Origin: Saturnia japonica
Taxonomy: Eukaryota > Arthropoda > Insecta > Lepidoptera > Saturniidae
Assembly (NCBI GenBank): GCA_033032175.1
Contig: CM065318.1
Location: 558,001 to 622,000, forward strand
DNA: 64,000 nucleotides
Direction of reading: 5' to 3'
Shown in pieces: positions 50,251-61,827 of the stretch; the first letter of the stretch is position 1; each line of letters begins with the position of its first letter. The translations under genes were made by a program, and so were the position numbers. The notes beneath the pieces were generated by a model, which worked only from the letters and a program-made list of their open reading frames with translations, was not told the DNA's origin and did no database searches.

Positions 50251-51036
50251 ATTCACAAATAACTTTTTATTTTATACTGTATATAATATGAATACTTGAG
50301 GTATTTCTGAAAATAAAAAAAAGTTGGTCATGGGGACTGCCGACCGAAAAAAGTGAAAAAGTAAGACTTTGGAATGTGTTTTTTTTTTTATTTCATTAAT
50401 ATTGTTTTTCACATCTAATAGCACTCCGACAAATAATTAACAAAGATCAGTTGACTAGTCCACGCATGGGATATACTGTCACGTTCTGTTATACCGAAAT
50501 ACTGTTCTGTTTCACTTAAACCTTGGCTCTGCTATTACTATCGCGATCACGCGATCACACAAGAACGATTTTATCAATCCTTTAATTTTCATCGTACATT
50601 GCTCGTTTGCAAGAAAGTTAAATTTAAGAACTTCTAAGTAAAAAGTTAATATATAATTTAACAAGCAATTCGATACGTCATACTTACAGTTACAAATATG
50701 TCGGTGACGCAAACTCATAAGTTTTACTGCATACAAAGAATCGCACCACGAGTCTTTAGAAGTTCTCATTTCGGTTAAAAGAGTAAATTATAAATTTTAA
50801 AACAGGATAATGAAAAAAAAAACAATATTACATTTTTATTAAAACTCAAGTATATTGGTATATCTGTCTCGTTTACTCTTAAGTACAACTGTTTTAGTGC
50901 GAGTAGGGCAGTCAAATTTTACATTATGATTTCCTTGACATACAAGGTTTGCGTGGTTACAGGGACACCTTAAAACCTTTCAGGCTTAGCCAGTTAAACG
51001 AGGTAGTAGAGATTTGGGTTATAATCACCATGCTAA

Positions 51037-52603
51037 TCTATATAATTAATAAAATTGATTTTTGTATGTCTGTGTGTTTGTTCCGGATAATCTCCGAAAT
51101 GATTGGACCGATTTTGACGAGACTTTCAATGGTAGATAGCTGAATTTATAAGGAGTAACTTATGCCCGTTTTCACCAACGTACCCTTAACATACTTCAAC
51201 TAAGGGATCCTTAAGCTAAAGTGTTTCCTAAATCGGGTACCTAACTTATTTCGTTTTCACCAAGCTAAGAGTTACTTACTAAGGAAACACTTAATTAAGT
51301 GTCAGTTTTTATGTCAAGCCAGTGTTATTGTCAGTTTTTTTGTCAAGCCAACGTTGTGATACACCGATAATTTAGCAATATTTTTTTTGTATTAATTATT
51401 TATCATTCTTAAGTGATTAAAATATGTTATTATTATTTAAATAAACAAAAATTGAATGCCTGTTTCTTGGTAAGCGGAGCACTTACGAACAGCTAGAGCG
51501 ATATGGCTTTTTTAAATGGTAATAATACTACAAATAAGATTTTTAGGAAAATATAAATAAATAAATTAAAAAATAATATTAATATCCAATTAATTATTAA
51601 AATAAATAAACTGAAATTATTTTTTTCAATTTTGTTTTTTTTAACTCAAGACCATAACTCATGATGGATATGCGTAATACGTTATTATTTCTGAAAAAAA
51701 GCGATAGGTGGCGAGTGGGTGAGTTATTGAGTGCTGGAAAGGGCATCAGAATATGTTTGAATAATAGTCCAGTAAAAATATGTTCTAAAATACTTGCTAC
51801 AAGTGGCTACTACACTGATACCACCCATATCAACCACTGTGGCAAAATATCTCTATGTAAATATAGCTGATCTGTAGGTAACACGGATATGCCCGGTCAA
51901 AAACAAAAAACCTTATATGATAAACTAATTTAAAAAGAGGTAAATATTTTTACACACTGCATTTTGATAACATATATCTACCAAAAAATCTTTGTGGTCG
52001 TATTTAAAAAAATAACCAGGCCTTTGTCAGTAAATGCGTGTTTCCCAGTTTCTTTTCTTCTTCTAAAGCTTCCAAGAACAAAATTAAACTTACATTTTAA
52101 GACGCTTAAAACAAAAATAACCAGAATTGTTTGTAAAATAAACGTCACTTAGCGCTAAGGAGTCGAATTTCGGTTCCTTAAAATTTAGGTAACCCTTAAG
52201 GTCTTAGGTGTCCCTTAGACGTTGGTGAAAACGAAATCTCCCTAAGTGGGCACTTAAATGTACTTTAAGTGTTCCTTAAAATTAGGGGACGTTGGTGAAA
52301 ACGGGCATTAGACTAGTTTTATGAGAAAAAGAATTAGCGTTCCGCACAAATAAAAAAAACTGGTCACTGTGAATCAATTCGGGCGCTTAAATGGCTTACG
52401 CTGAGGAAACCATAAGAGATATAGCAAATTAATGTATGAAATAATTATAGGCATTAAAAAGACCTACAAAAAAGTCTGGGAGAGTATACGTCTATCTTCT
52501 AAGGAACACCCACAATAAGCATTTTTGTTTTTAAAATAGCCGGGAGCGGGGGAGCAAGATTCGCGCGGGCATTCTGTAGTCCACGTGAGCGAAGCACAGC
52601 TAG
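51037..52603 (+). mobile_element. Helitron-like element, family A, split by a MITE
   Basis: 5' TCTATATAATTAATAAAATTG (TC at 51037-51038) and 3' CTAG at 52600-52603. The two halves join to the family A sequence across 51162/52308. The 3' hairpin has lost a few bases. The interruption is the element at 51163-52307. Confidence 0.85.
51163..52307. mobile_element. PIF/Harbinger-like DNA transposon (non-autonomous)
   Basis: 1145 bp with terminal inverted repeats TGCCCGTTTTCACCAACGT (19 bp identical, extending to about 25 bp with one or two mismatches) and a TTA target duplication (51160-51162 and 52308-52310). A 3-bp TTA/TWA duplication is the PIF/Harbinger signature. A second inverted CGTTTTCACCAA motif lies about 80 bp inside each end. 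Two internal frames (51661-51870 and 51964-52152) show no DDE transposase or Myb domain that I can recognise. Confidence 0.82.
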
Positions 52604-52834
52604 TCACTAATAAACTCGTCATAGTGACTGTTTTGATTTCTCGCGTTCCGGGATCAGCCGGTGTATATCGAGCTGCTGACAGACTTGCAGGCTGGTGCGA
52701 CAGCGGCGACCGCCGGTGGATTGTGGATCTCTTAATGGCTGCTGTTGTTTTTAAATTGTTCGGTACTTACCGTCAGGCACAGTTAAGAGTTAAGTCATTT
52801 ACAACTATAAAAATGCCGTTTTGAAACAATGATA

Positions 52835-53095
52835 ACTCAGTGGTAGCGTGTACGGACTCTACTTCGATCGACGTGAGTTCGAAGCCCTGCAATGAGCCTG
52901 AGCACCCGGTGAAGGAAATCATCGTGATGAAACCATAACATGGTGGTAGGTTATTTTCTAATATCCACCTTGTTAACTACCATCTTCAAGTTCAAAATTT
53001 GCACTTGAGAGCCAGTCTGTCCGCTAGGCTTCGCGTGTCCGCCATCTTGGACCACATCGTCACTTAATAACATCAGATGAAGTTGTTACCACAAC
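52835..53095 (+). mobile_element. tRNA-derived SINE (family 2), full copy
   Basis: tRNA-like head with A-box-like AACTCAGTGGTAGCGTG and B-box-like GAGTTCGAAGCCC, then the family 2 body ending 'gttgttaccacaacgttaaacc'. Reference copy for the family. Confidence 0.75.
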
Positions 53096-54594
53096 GTTAA
53101 ACCAAATACCATAATTTAGCAAAGATAATAAAAAAAAATTAAACTTTTAATGAGAATAATAATCACAGTATTCTGTTATATGCAATAATCGCATGTCAGA
53201 CGGACGGACGGAACCACATTTTATCTTAAATCGACATGCAAAGCTATTTACTACCGGATAGTAATAATATCGGTGTGAAAGTTTTACATATAAGGTTCCG
53301 TGATTGTTTCGCGCCGTACAATAATCAGGTTCAACGACCTGTACATAAGTTATTATTAAGTTATACTTAAACAGTTGAACACAAGCTTTACTCATGTTAT
53401 AGAATCCCAAAAGCTTAGATAGAGACTTGAACCTAAGACATAAAAGTATATGAAGTAGTTATTGGCAACATTTCTGTTAAAAGAAATAGTTATTTAAATA
53501 ACTGTTTCTTTGTTGAAAGAATAATAATTAGGTAGCTTTTTCTTCTTAAATAATTTCAGTTTGTTTTTAATTAATTAAATTATTTTTTTGTGTGTTGTAT
53601 ATGACAATAACTTATGCATAGTGCATAATATGTATTGTGTTCTCCTATAATTACTTAGTACATGTTTTATTAACATATTTTAATAAATTTTATTTTAGCA
53701 ATAAAATTATATTTGTATATTTCTTGGAAAACCAAATAAAGAAACATGTGACGGAAGTGCGTCATGATGAAGTTAGCTATAAATTATAAAAATAATAATA
53801 ATGTTAATTCCTTTTACTGATTTTAATGGTGTAAAAATAATTAAATACAAATCGATCGACTGACGCATCCTACACAGTGACATCTCCGCCACAACTGACA
53901 TCCTACATCGCGATATAGAAAATAAACCGACTAAAAAAAAAGCAACTGTTGGACAGCTGCCCGCCAGACATAACACCCGTCTGGTTGGAGGATCCTCCCT
54001 TTTCTATGGCGGATGAGGAACTTTACACTCTGTTCCTCATTTCCGCTAAAAAGTATTGACTTTTATGTGCGTAAATAATAAACACAGAATTTGTTTTTTG
54101 TTTCTAAGTAACAGTGCTTACTCCTATGTTCCACTCCGAAGACAAGAACACTAAATTTATAAAGGCTACTAAACACTATGCGGGCGGGAAAGCTTATCGT
54201 AGATTCACCTCAGACATTACTGCTATCTTGTTCAAGATGTATGTATTACTTAACGTTTAGATTACTTAGAAATTCATAAGTTTAAATAACAAAATTCCGC
54301 GCTGTCATAATTAGAAACATTGGATTATTAAAACGGTTTTGTTTTGAAAACCAACACGTGCTCCGGTACAACAGTTACTAATACGTAACACTTGTGACAC
54401 GTGATTATTATGCCTGTGACTAGGGCTGCCACATTGGAATTTAGTTTTAACCAGCAAAATTCTGTCTCTCATGTTGGAACGAGTAGAATTTACAAAACAC
54501 GAACTTATATACTGTATAAATTTAGCGTTTGGCTGTAATCTCACATAATGTTAATTGACGATGTGACTAAAAATGTTAATACATTAAGCAAGAG
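53096..54594. other. intronic sequence without clear features
   Basis: No supported gene. 53745-53790 is a short reverse fragment of the repeat family also near 35350 and 55665. Small domain-free frames occur on the minus strand. Confidence 0.45.
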
Positions 54595-55290
54595 GGATTC
54601 AAAATCAAAATCAAAAATTCTTTATTCTATTTAGGCCCAACGAAGGCACTTATGAATCTTAAAACACCACTACCGGTTCGGACAAACATCCCAGTCATCG
54701 AGAAGAACCGGAGAGTAACTCGATCGGGTTTCCTTATTTTTAATGTTCTTAATATAATACAATAATAATAACCATGTAATTTAGTGGATACACAGAGAGG
54801 GAGTCACTTCCAGACAATACTACCATCCACATAATTATCCAAATAACCTTTTAACAGTAAAACCCGCTTGACATGGTTCTTGTTTGATAAAACAGTAATG
54901 TGCTTCGGGATCTTATTAAAGAACCTAACACTTTACTCAAAATACTTTTATTGGTCCTAATAATTCTAAAATATGTTACAGCTAATTTTTCTCTATTTCT
55001 ATTATTAACATAAAACAATAATAATAATTTTGTAGATGCACAGAGAAGTAGTCACTTCCAGACATCAACATCATTCACATAATGATCCACCCTATTAATA
55101 ACCTTTTGACAGAAAAACCTGCTTGAGATACTCTTTGAACTTATTGTCCGGCAAATCAGTAATATGCTTCGGGATCTTATTAAAGAACCTAAGTTATTAC
55201 CCAAAAAACATTTATTAGTCTAAAACACGGTACAACTAATTTATGTCTATTTTTAGTATTCAAACTGTGCTGATCTTTAACAAAACCTTT
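54595..55290 (-). mobile_element. LINE 3' end with duplicated internal block
   Basis: Same family as 9445-9800. The block 'cacagagagg..gtcacttccagac ... tgcttcgggatcttatta' occurs twice (about 54790-54960 and 55030-55210), in the same order. Confidence 0.65.
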
Positions 55291-55504
55291 GATTTACTTT
55301 CAAATGCAGCTGCCTTAATACACTTATAAGTCCTTGGTGATACATTTTGATACATAGACGTGCATTAGTAAATGCCATATCATCATTACTATGTTTTATT
55401 ATAATAGCTCAGCTAAATGGCTGTACAGCACTTTATGGTAGGTATGCTATATATAGTCCACAAACATTGTCGATCGTTGGTGACACAAATTTCATCGGAA
55501 GTCG

Positions 55505-55620
55505 TTGATGTCATGCCGGGTTGCTGAAATGCCTCACACCGAAAGCTTAATCTCTGATTCGAACCCACGTCGATCGACACAATGTCTGATCATCACCACT
55601 GAGCTATCATTGTTTCAACT
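55505..55620 (-). mobile_element. SINE tRNA-like head fragment
   Basis: On the minus strand it has an A-box-like TAGCTCAGTGGTGAT region and B-box-like GGGTTCGAATCAG, related to the family 2 head. Confidence 0.5.
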
Positions 55621-56685
55621 ACTTCAGCAACAAAATCAGGGTTACACTGCTTTCACGCAACAAATCAGATATAACTCCAAAAACGATTAAATTATTTTTA
55701 CACATTTTAAAAATGTCAGTATAATGAATTTACATCAGTATCATTGATGCGTAACTTAATCTTACTTGTCGTATATCCGTCACATAATGCGCGCATCTCT
55801 CATTTTGTCCTCTATTAAATAAGACAAAAACAGTACACATAAGTAACTTAAAAATGACGTTTTTGAATTTATAGTGCGCCAGCTCATATTACTTACTGTA
55901 TTGTAACTTTTTGGGATTTTTTTAAAACACTATATGTTTTTCATTAACACATAAAAAGTGATATAAAATATTCATTTCCAAATAAAAAATATGCTACAAA
56001 AACGCGACATTACGGTCCCATGACGTCATTATTCATTTTATATGTCATATTGTAAAATAACAGTGACAAATGTGACAACTTACGCAAGAGTTTAACGTTC
56101 ATATTTTTCTAATCGGCGTTTCATATCCCGTGACTCACAAACAAAAATATTAATTTTCCAAAGGGAAAATTAAATAAATAAACAATTAATTTTTCCAGAA
56201 TTGTATTATTTTAAGCTTTTTATCTATAGACCAAGTTACTCAATAATTTACTTCTATTTATAAACATACAGTCAACTCGCGGATTAATACGGAATAATTA
56301 TTTATTGTTCCTCTCCCCGTTTTATTCGTAACCCCTATGTCGAAACTTTCGAAATCTCAACGTAAGCCGGTTGACAACCCTACAGCTGTGAGGTGACTCA
56401 CTTCGAGTGTTTATAAACGCGGCCTTCGATTCCCTTATTATATAAGATCTTGCGTCGAGCAAGAATGCGAGTTACGCTTAATTGTAAGATATATTTTATG
56501 TCCACGGCGAGATGTTCTATTCTACGAGATAATCGACTTTTTTACTTTTCCTTAGAATTCTTCCAGCTTAATTGAAGAACAAACCTTCAAACATACCTTC
56601 ATATTTATATTAAACTAGCGAGCCCCGCTGTTTCGCTCGTGTATAATTGAAAAGACACTGCAGCATTCACACTATAGGTAAAAAC

Positions 56686-57374
56686 TAGGGATGTCACGAT
56701 ACATCATTTCGACGATACGATATTGATACCGATTATTGTAGTGAATAATCGACGTAACCGATACAAATATCGATAGTTTAATCTATACTAATATTATAAA
56801 GCTAAACAGTTTGTTTGTTTCCTTGGACACGCTAATCTCAGGAAGTACTGGTTCGAATGGAAAAATCATTTTAGTGTTGGATAGCCCATTCATTGACGAA
56901 GGCTATATAGGCTATATAACATCACGCTACGACCAATAGAAGCGGAGCATTAATGAAAAATGTTACAAGAACGTGGAAAATTAATTCCCATTATGTGACG
57001 CAGACGAAGTTGTGCGGATCAAATAGTAATAAATAAAATAAATAATGAAGTATGTAATCTCCTACACATTTTTACCAGACTGGCGGAGGGTAAGGATTGA
57101 TTGTATGTGTCTCTATTATTCGTAAAACTGGCGATAATCTTTTTTAGTTATAAGTTGATACTTAACCCAAAATTAATAAAAATTAGTCGCAAAACAATAC
57201 AACGCTTACTGAAGACAGTAATCTCGTCGCCAGCACCACGCGCGGCTCTCTCGCCTGCGACTAAAGTGCAATATCGTTGTTTAGCGCGTTTTTCAAATGG
57301 TTAGATATCGGTTGATAAATAGTCGGCGATATCGTCCTATATATCGTATCGGTACCGGTATCGTTACATCCCTA
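56686..57374. mobile_element. hAT-like MITE
   Basis: Terminal inverted repeats TAGGGATGTCACGATAC and, reversed, TAGGGATGTAACGATAC (one mismatch in 17). Flanked by a near-perfect 8-bp target duplication GTAAAAAC (56678-56685) and GTAAATAC (57375-57382), the hAT signature. No transposase. It carries the Helitron at 56783-57026. Confidence 0.8.
56783..57026 (+). mobile_element. Helitron-like element nested in hAT MITE
   Basis: Starts TCTATACTAATATTATAAAG after A and continues with 'gacacgctaatctcaggaagtactgg' and 'tatataacatcacgctacgacc', sequence common to a lepidopteran Helitron family. The 3' end is decayed (AAATAG before T). Confidence 0.6.
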
Positions 57375-57564
57375 GTAAATACTATAGATTAATCCGTCAG
57401 TACTCGGTTCTCTCTCATTACATCGTATATAACAATAACTTTTTATCCAGCATACTAAACAGAAAAAAATCATTAAAAACAATTGGAAAAAATTAATTCC
57501 CCCAACTAATTATATAAAAGAACCTGTTAAGATTTAATTAATTATCCGTAGAAACGAGGTTTCA

Positions 57565-57654
57565 TTAAGGTTTATTACTCGGTGGCACGTTTGACTCGTC
57601 CGTGCTGACGACCCCAAGAAAGCTGGCCAGAACAACAATGCCCCATGAGAACAT
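57565..57654 (-). CDS. possible signal-peptide start exon, minus strand
   Basis: ATG at 57654 (context GAGAGATGT) opens MFSWGIVVLASFLGVVST, a textbook-like secretory signal peptide: short n-region, hydrophobic core, small residues at -3/-1. DESNVPP follows, then either a GTAATA donor at 57578 (exon 57579-57654, phase 1) or a stop at 57565-57567 after SNKP. The upstream GC-rich sequence (57655-57700) would suit a promoter or 5'UTR. The gene would be nested antisense in the prickle intron, with later exons to the left that I could not find. A chance hydrophobic frame is the alternative. Confidence 0.38.
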   Translation of the reverse strand: MFSWGIVVLASFLGVVSTDESNVPPSNKP

Positions 57655-58368
57655 CTCTCACAGACCACGCCGTCGCGCAGAGGCCGCGCCGCGCCACGCC
57701 GGAGAATTAGTTCTCTCGTTTTATTCATTTCAAAAACGGTATATTCAATTTAAAATAACTCTGATATTACTTTACATATATTATTCCTATTTGAAAATTG
57801 AAAATCCTGTCATAGTTTTTCTGTGCCGGACGGTAAAAATCAAAAAGAATAAATTATTAAAAAAGGAAATAACTAGTCCAATATATAATCAAGCGAGGTA
57901 GTGAGGTATCGTGTATGTATCCGAATGGATCGCGAAAACCGTACACATGTTAATAAACCCTTTAATAGACTCTTTGCTGTTTTTATTGTACTGCTCTAAC
58001 CATCATGTAAAGTGGCGTTAGCTTGCCAGCTTTGCTATATTACTATTAAATAAAAATAAAAATATTCAACGAACATAATTTCAGAAATGATTATAATAAC
58101 GACGCAAAATTGCCCACAACGATATACTGTCTGGAATATTCACAGTATTATCTGGACTGTCAAGTCTTGAGACGTGTATCGCGTGGGACAATACCACAGT
58201 CTTGTATACGTATCCCCAGGTCATCAAGCTCTCACTGAGATTCAATGCTGCCTGCATGAGAGCTTGCTATCTGCTTCGTAATCAGGCCACTGTGGAACCA
58301 CTACTATATTTATTGTTTATTAATAATGTAAATAACAACATTCTGCATACACCATGGATTATTGATTA

Positions 58369-58724
58369 CTAGCGATTCGTCGTAAGGTCGAAATTTGACC
58401 AGGGACTTTTTGATCATAGACTATTTTCTGTTTGAAATTTACAGTATTCATAAACAATGAGTATTATCTACATCACTTGCTGTCACTTTTCCTTGAGTGA
58501 CAATGTCAATATTTCGGGGGGTCTAAGTTCAAAGGCACCTGTCGTTTTAGGATTTGCAGTATTAATTTATTTTATTTAATATATTATTAGTAACAGATAT
58601 TATAGATGAATTTTAGCTTTCTACACTCCTTCTCCATATAAAATTTAATCATGTCAAATCTCTCAGTCTTCCGAACACGCAATACGCTTAAAAAGGTACC
58701 AAAAGCTTTTGCTACTTTTGCTAA
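58369..58724 (-). mobile_element. Helitron-like element, family B
   Basis: Minus-strand 3' end with GGTCAAATTTCGACC hairpin and CTAG (58372-58369). The 5' end near 58724 is eroded. Confidence 0.7.
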
Positions 58725-59292
58725 GGTTGGTCACTTTAATGTATTTTATCATGTACCTACCTATATATAATTATTACAAATAGTACATTTTACAGGTTTC
58801 TTCTATTATTTTATATCATTGTAGATAATTATTTTTACAGTAATAACCGCCCATGAGTGCATGAACTAACACAGTCTAGAGGTGGTGCGGTGCATACGTC
58901 AGTTTACATTAAAACACGAGCAATGCAATTTATTAGGACACTTGTTATAAAATATATTATTATTCATGAGTGGTCAAACAAATAAAATCTTGAATTAAAA
59001 TTTTATATGTTTATATTATCTTTCCTTTTCAACGTCATTGAAATGTCTTCTCGTCCATGACCCCAACATTTGACCTTTTCATTGTCGATTATTATGTACA
59101 TGTTGTTCTAAAAAAAATTACTTTCCTGATAAATAAAAATTTACATTATATGAACAAAAGTTACCTCAAAAATATTATATATGAAGGTAACTTATGTATT
59201 GAATATTTGTTCTATAAATACAAATATATCTCTGTATTTATTCTTAAAATGCTGACTTACTTAACTCATGTAAGTATTATCTTTATTAACAG

Positions 59293-60330
59293 ATAATTCT
59301 TGCCGACGAGTGCACCGAAGCAGAAGGCCGGGCGTGGCACATGAAACACTTTGCTTGCGCCGAGTGCTCGCGTCAACTTGGCGGTCAGCGGTACATCATG
59401 AGGGAAGCCAGGCCGTATTGCTTACCCTGCTTCGACAACTGCTTCGCGGAATACTGTGACGCGTGCGGCGAGCCCGTAGGCGTCGATCAAGGCCAGATGT
59501 CCCACGAAGGGCAACACTGGCACGCCACGGAAAGATGCTTCGCTTGCCACACGTGTCACGCGAGCTTGCTAGGCCGACCGTTCCTGCCACGAAAAGGTGC
59601 CATTTTCTGCTCTATAGCTTGCTCTAAAGGAGAACCTCCTACGCCGTCAGATTCCTCCGGTCCAGGACTAAGACCACCGCGAGTTCCTCGTCCCAGGAGA
59701 ATACCATCACCGAAATCGCCTCCAAGGAGTCCGCAGAGAGAACCATCACCTCATATAGATGCGGACTCGGAGCCTAGTGGTTCATTAGCACCAGAATCCC
59801 CGCCACCTCATCCTCCACCGCTGCCACACGCTTGCCTTAGCCTAGATAGAGCATTAGCAGATTTAAGAATAGAACAATCAATGGCAGAACGCCAGATACC
59901 ACCATCGCCAACTTCTGACGAACCAAACGAAGGAACGCCTGAAGATTGGAAACCTCCACATCCCGTCGAAGCGCAAGCTGTGATCACACCGGGTCATTCA
60001 TCATCGATGCCCGAACTAACGTTGGTAGACGGGAAGAAAACCCCCAGAAAACCGAGGGGAGGTAGAACTGTAAGATTTTGTGGAGATGATAACGAGGCTT
60101 TCGAACCTGATGAACCGATCAGGAGGGGGAAGGTGCGAGAAGACGACGCCAGCAGCTACTGCAGTACGTGCTCCTCGTCGTCTTCTTCTGCGGAATCATA
60201 CACGTTACCCACGAGGAGAGCGTACGGCGGAGTCAGGATATCCTATGTACCTAACGACGCAGTAGCGTGCGCGAAACGTGAACGTCAAAGGAAAAATGCT
60301 CAGCAAGATAAGAACTGCATCATCTCGTGA
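59293..60330 (+). CDS. pk: prickle last exon: LIM2-LIM3 and prenylated tail
   Basis: 345 codons after a TTATTAACAG acceptor, phase 0, stop TGA at 60328-60330. It opens [20 protein letters not shown] and completes LIM2 (H19, C22, C25, C43, C46). LIM3 follows (C55, C58, C82, C85, C88, C106, C110), then the family hallmark [16 protein letters not shown] Pro/Ser-rich, probably disordered stretch comes next, with a conserved-looking [15 protein letters not shown] segment, then [16 protein letters not shown], a Ser run, and [12 protein letters not shown]. The protein ends KNCIIS, a CaaX box for farnesylation, which anchors Prickle to membranes. The tail (~235 residues after LIM3) looks shorter than in Drosophila Prickle. 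Espinas is the main alternative paralogue. Confidence 0.95.
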   Translation: MILADECTEAEGRAWHMKHFACAECSRQLGGQRYIMREARPYCLPCFDNCFAEYCDACGEPVGVDQGQMSHEGQHWHATERCFACHTCHASLLGRPFLPRKGAIFCSIACSKGEPPTPSDSSGPGLRPPRVPRPRRIPSPKSPPRSPQREPSPHIDADSEPSGSLAPESPPPHPPPLPHACLSLDRALADLRIEQSMAERQIPPSPTSDEPNEGTPEDWKPPHPVEAQAVITPGHSSSMPELTLVDGKKTPRKPRGGRTVRFCGDDNEAFEPDEPIRRGKVREDDASSYCSTCSSSSSSAESYTLPTRRAYGGVRISYVPNDAVACAKRERQRKNAQQDKNCIIS

Positions 60331-61145
60331 TCCTGGCTGTTCATGACGCCTCTAAATCCCTCCTAGCGACACCGACCTCCGATATAAAGACTGACTTTTT
60401 GTAAGTTTCTCTAAGCACGAAACGCCATAGTACTATTAGTTAGGATCTCGGGAAATTGTCTTCATTAAAATCTTTTAATGTCAATTTTTCAATATTAATA
60501 GAACAGCCTGTATAACCTCATAGATCAACCAGGTGTGTTAGCGACAGACGCGTCTGTCGGCACTTGTGTAAATTATCACAAAAGGGTTTACTTAAAAAGG
60601 ATAATGTCGAAAATGATTATAAATTACCCTACAATTATTGGATAAATCAGGCCTAAACCTAACACATGTTTAACTGTGGACTTCGGTTTTGATAAATGAT
60701 GTGTACAACATTTTTAAATGAAAGCCATCAAATTGAAAATCTATTATATTATATTATATGGTTTCTTATAGGTTTAAACGTCAGCTTTAATTTATTCGGG
60801 ATATAATATATTAATATTATTTTATAATAATTGCCTAATATAATCATATCTATGCTTTCTTTAGAAAATAAGCGACGTTCATGAAATGATTTCATAAATA
60901 ACATATCCCAGTTTGCCACTTAGTTAAGTAAATTATAAGGGACAAAATGTAAAATAATAATAGTACAAATTAATAATGTACATCGTACTATATTTTATTA
61001 TTAATGTAATTTATGAACTTTGCGTGTAAATAGTTTAAGAATGTAGTTGTTTAGGTAGTTATTTTCGTGTTCAAATTACTGCATAAACCAATGTTCAAAT
61101 ACTGCTAAATATTATTCACTGAATAAATTTAAAATTTAACGAGAT
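60331..61145 (+). other. pk: prickle 3'UTR
   Basis: AT-rich sequence after the stop with no open frame. The first good polyadenylation signal is AATAAA at 61122-61127, and another lies near 61214. The cleavage point is inferred. Confidence 0.6.
61122..61127 (+). terminator. pk: candidate polyadenylation signal of prickle
   Basis: AATAAA about 790 bp after the prickle stop codon. Several AATATTA-like variants precede it, so an earlier site cannot be excluded. Confidence 0.5.
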
Positions 61146-61439
61146 TATATTTTACTTTAACCTATGTAAGTACTAAAGAATTATTACCAAATGCAACAGA
61201 AATTATTTTGTACAATAAATAAGTAATTACTTGATAACAGAATCACAGAAATATACAATTATATAACTAAAAAACCACAGCAGGCCACGATGTGTTGGCG
61301 ATTTCAAACGACAAGATTCTATAAATAGTTCTCTGTTATCGCATTACACTGTAATGATGGTGAATATTTTTCAATTCTCCGGGTTTCTTCAAGATGTTCT
61401 GTTTCACCGTCAGCCTATAATAGTGTTACAAATAAAACT

Positions 61440-61510
61440 CACATAAATTGTAGGACACGAGCGAGATCGAACCCGGGAAACCACGCCACGATACTCATTG
61501 TTCATCAAAT
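61440..61510 (-). mobile_element. tRNA-like SINE fragment
   Basis: On the minus strand, CCCGGGTTCGATCTC resembles a B box. No tRNA cloverleaf with an acceptor stem can be formed that I can see. Confidence 0.35.
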
Positions 61511-61556
61511 ACTGAAAACTAAAGTAATTATCCCAATGTATACTTCTTACATCCCA

Positions 61557-61827
61557 TCTATATTAATAAATCTTTAGTTCTGTCTTTACATGATTTTTGT
61601 TTTTCAAATTTTCTGACAAACATCTAAGTATTATAAAGAACACTAGATAATATAAAATAATTTCTTTGACTCTGTATCCGTATCTCATTTAAAAACAGCT
61701 TGACCGGTTTTTATGAAATTTTGTACATGGGTCATAAAAATTGTCAATAATATTAGTAAAAATAAAAGTACGAGCCGAAACTAATTATTGCGTAATAAAC
61801 GTGTGCGAAGCCGCGGAGCACCCTTAG
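61557..61827 (+). mobile_element. Helitron-like element
   Basis: 5' TCTATATTAATAAATC after A, 3' hairpin GTGCGAAGCCGCGGAGCAC then CTTAG before T. No coding capacity. Confidence 0.65.

Larger units (their letters stand above)
47385..59292 (+). other. pk: prickle intron between LIM exons
   Basis: An 11,908-bp phase-0 intron splitting LIM2, between ...SACDE and IILADE... It holds many transposon insertions and, on the minus strand, a possible signal-peptide exon at 57579-57654. I see no extra prickle exon inside it. Confidence 0.85.

Noticed and set aside
52835..52905. tRNA gene
   Set aside because: A and B boxes are present but the sequence continues into a SINE body shared with other copies and no proper acceptor stem is seen.
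57602..57901. 99-codon plus-strand frame starting MLTTPRKLARTTMPHE
   Set aside because: The first part is GC-rich and antisense to the better signal-peptide candidate, the rest is translated AT-rich DNA with no domain.
59396..59590. Minus-strand frame over prickle LIM2-LIM3
   Set aside because: It is antisense to a clearly conserved coding exon.
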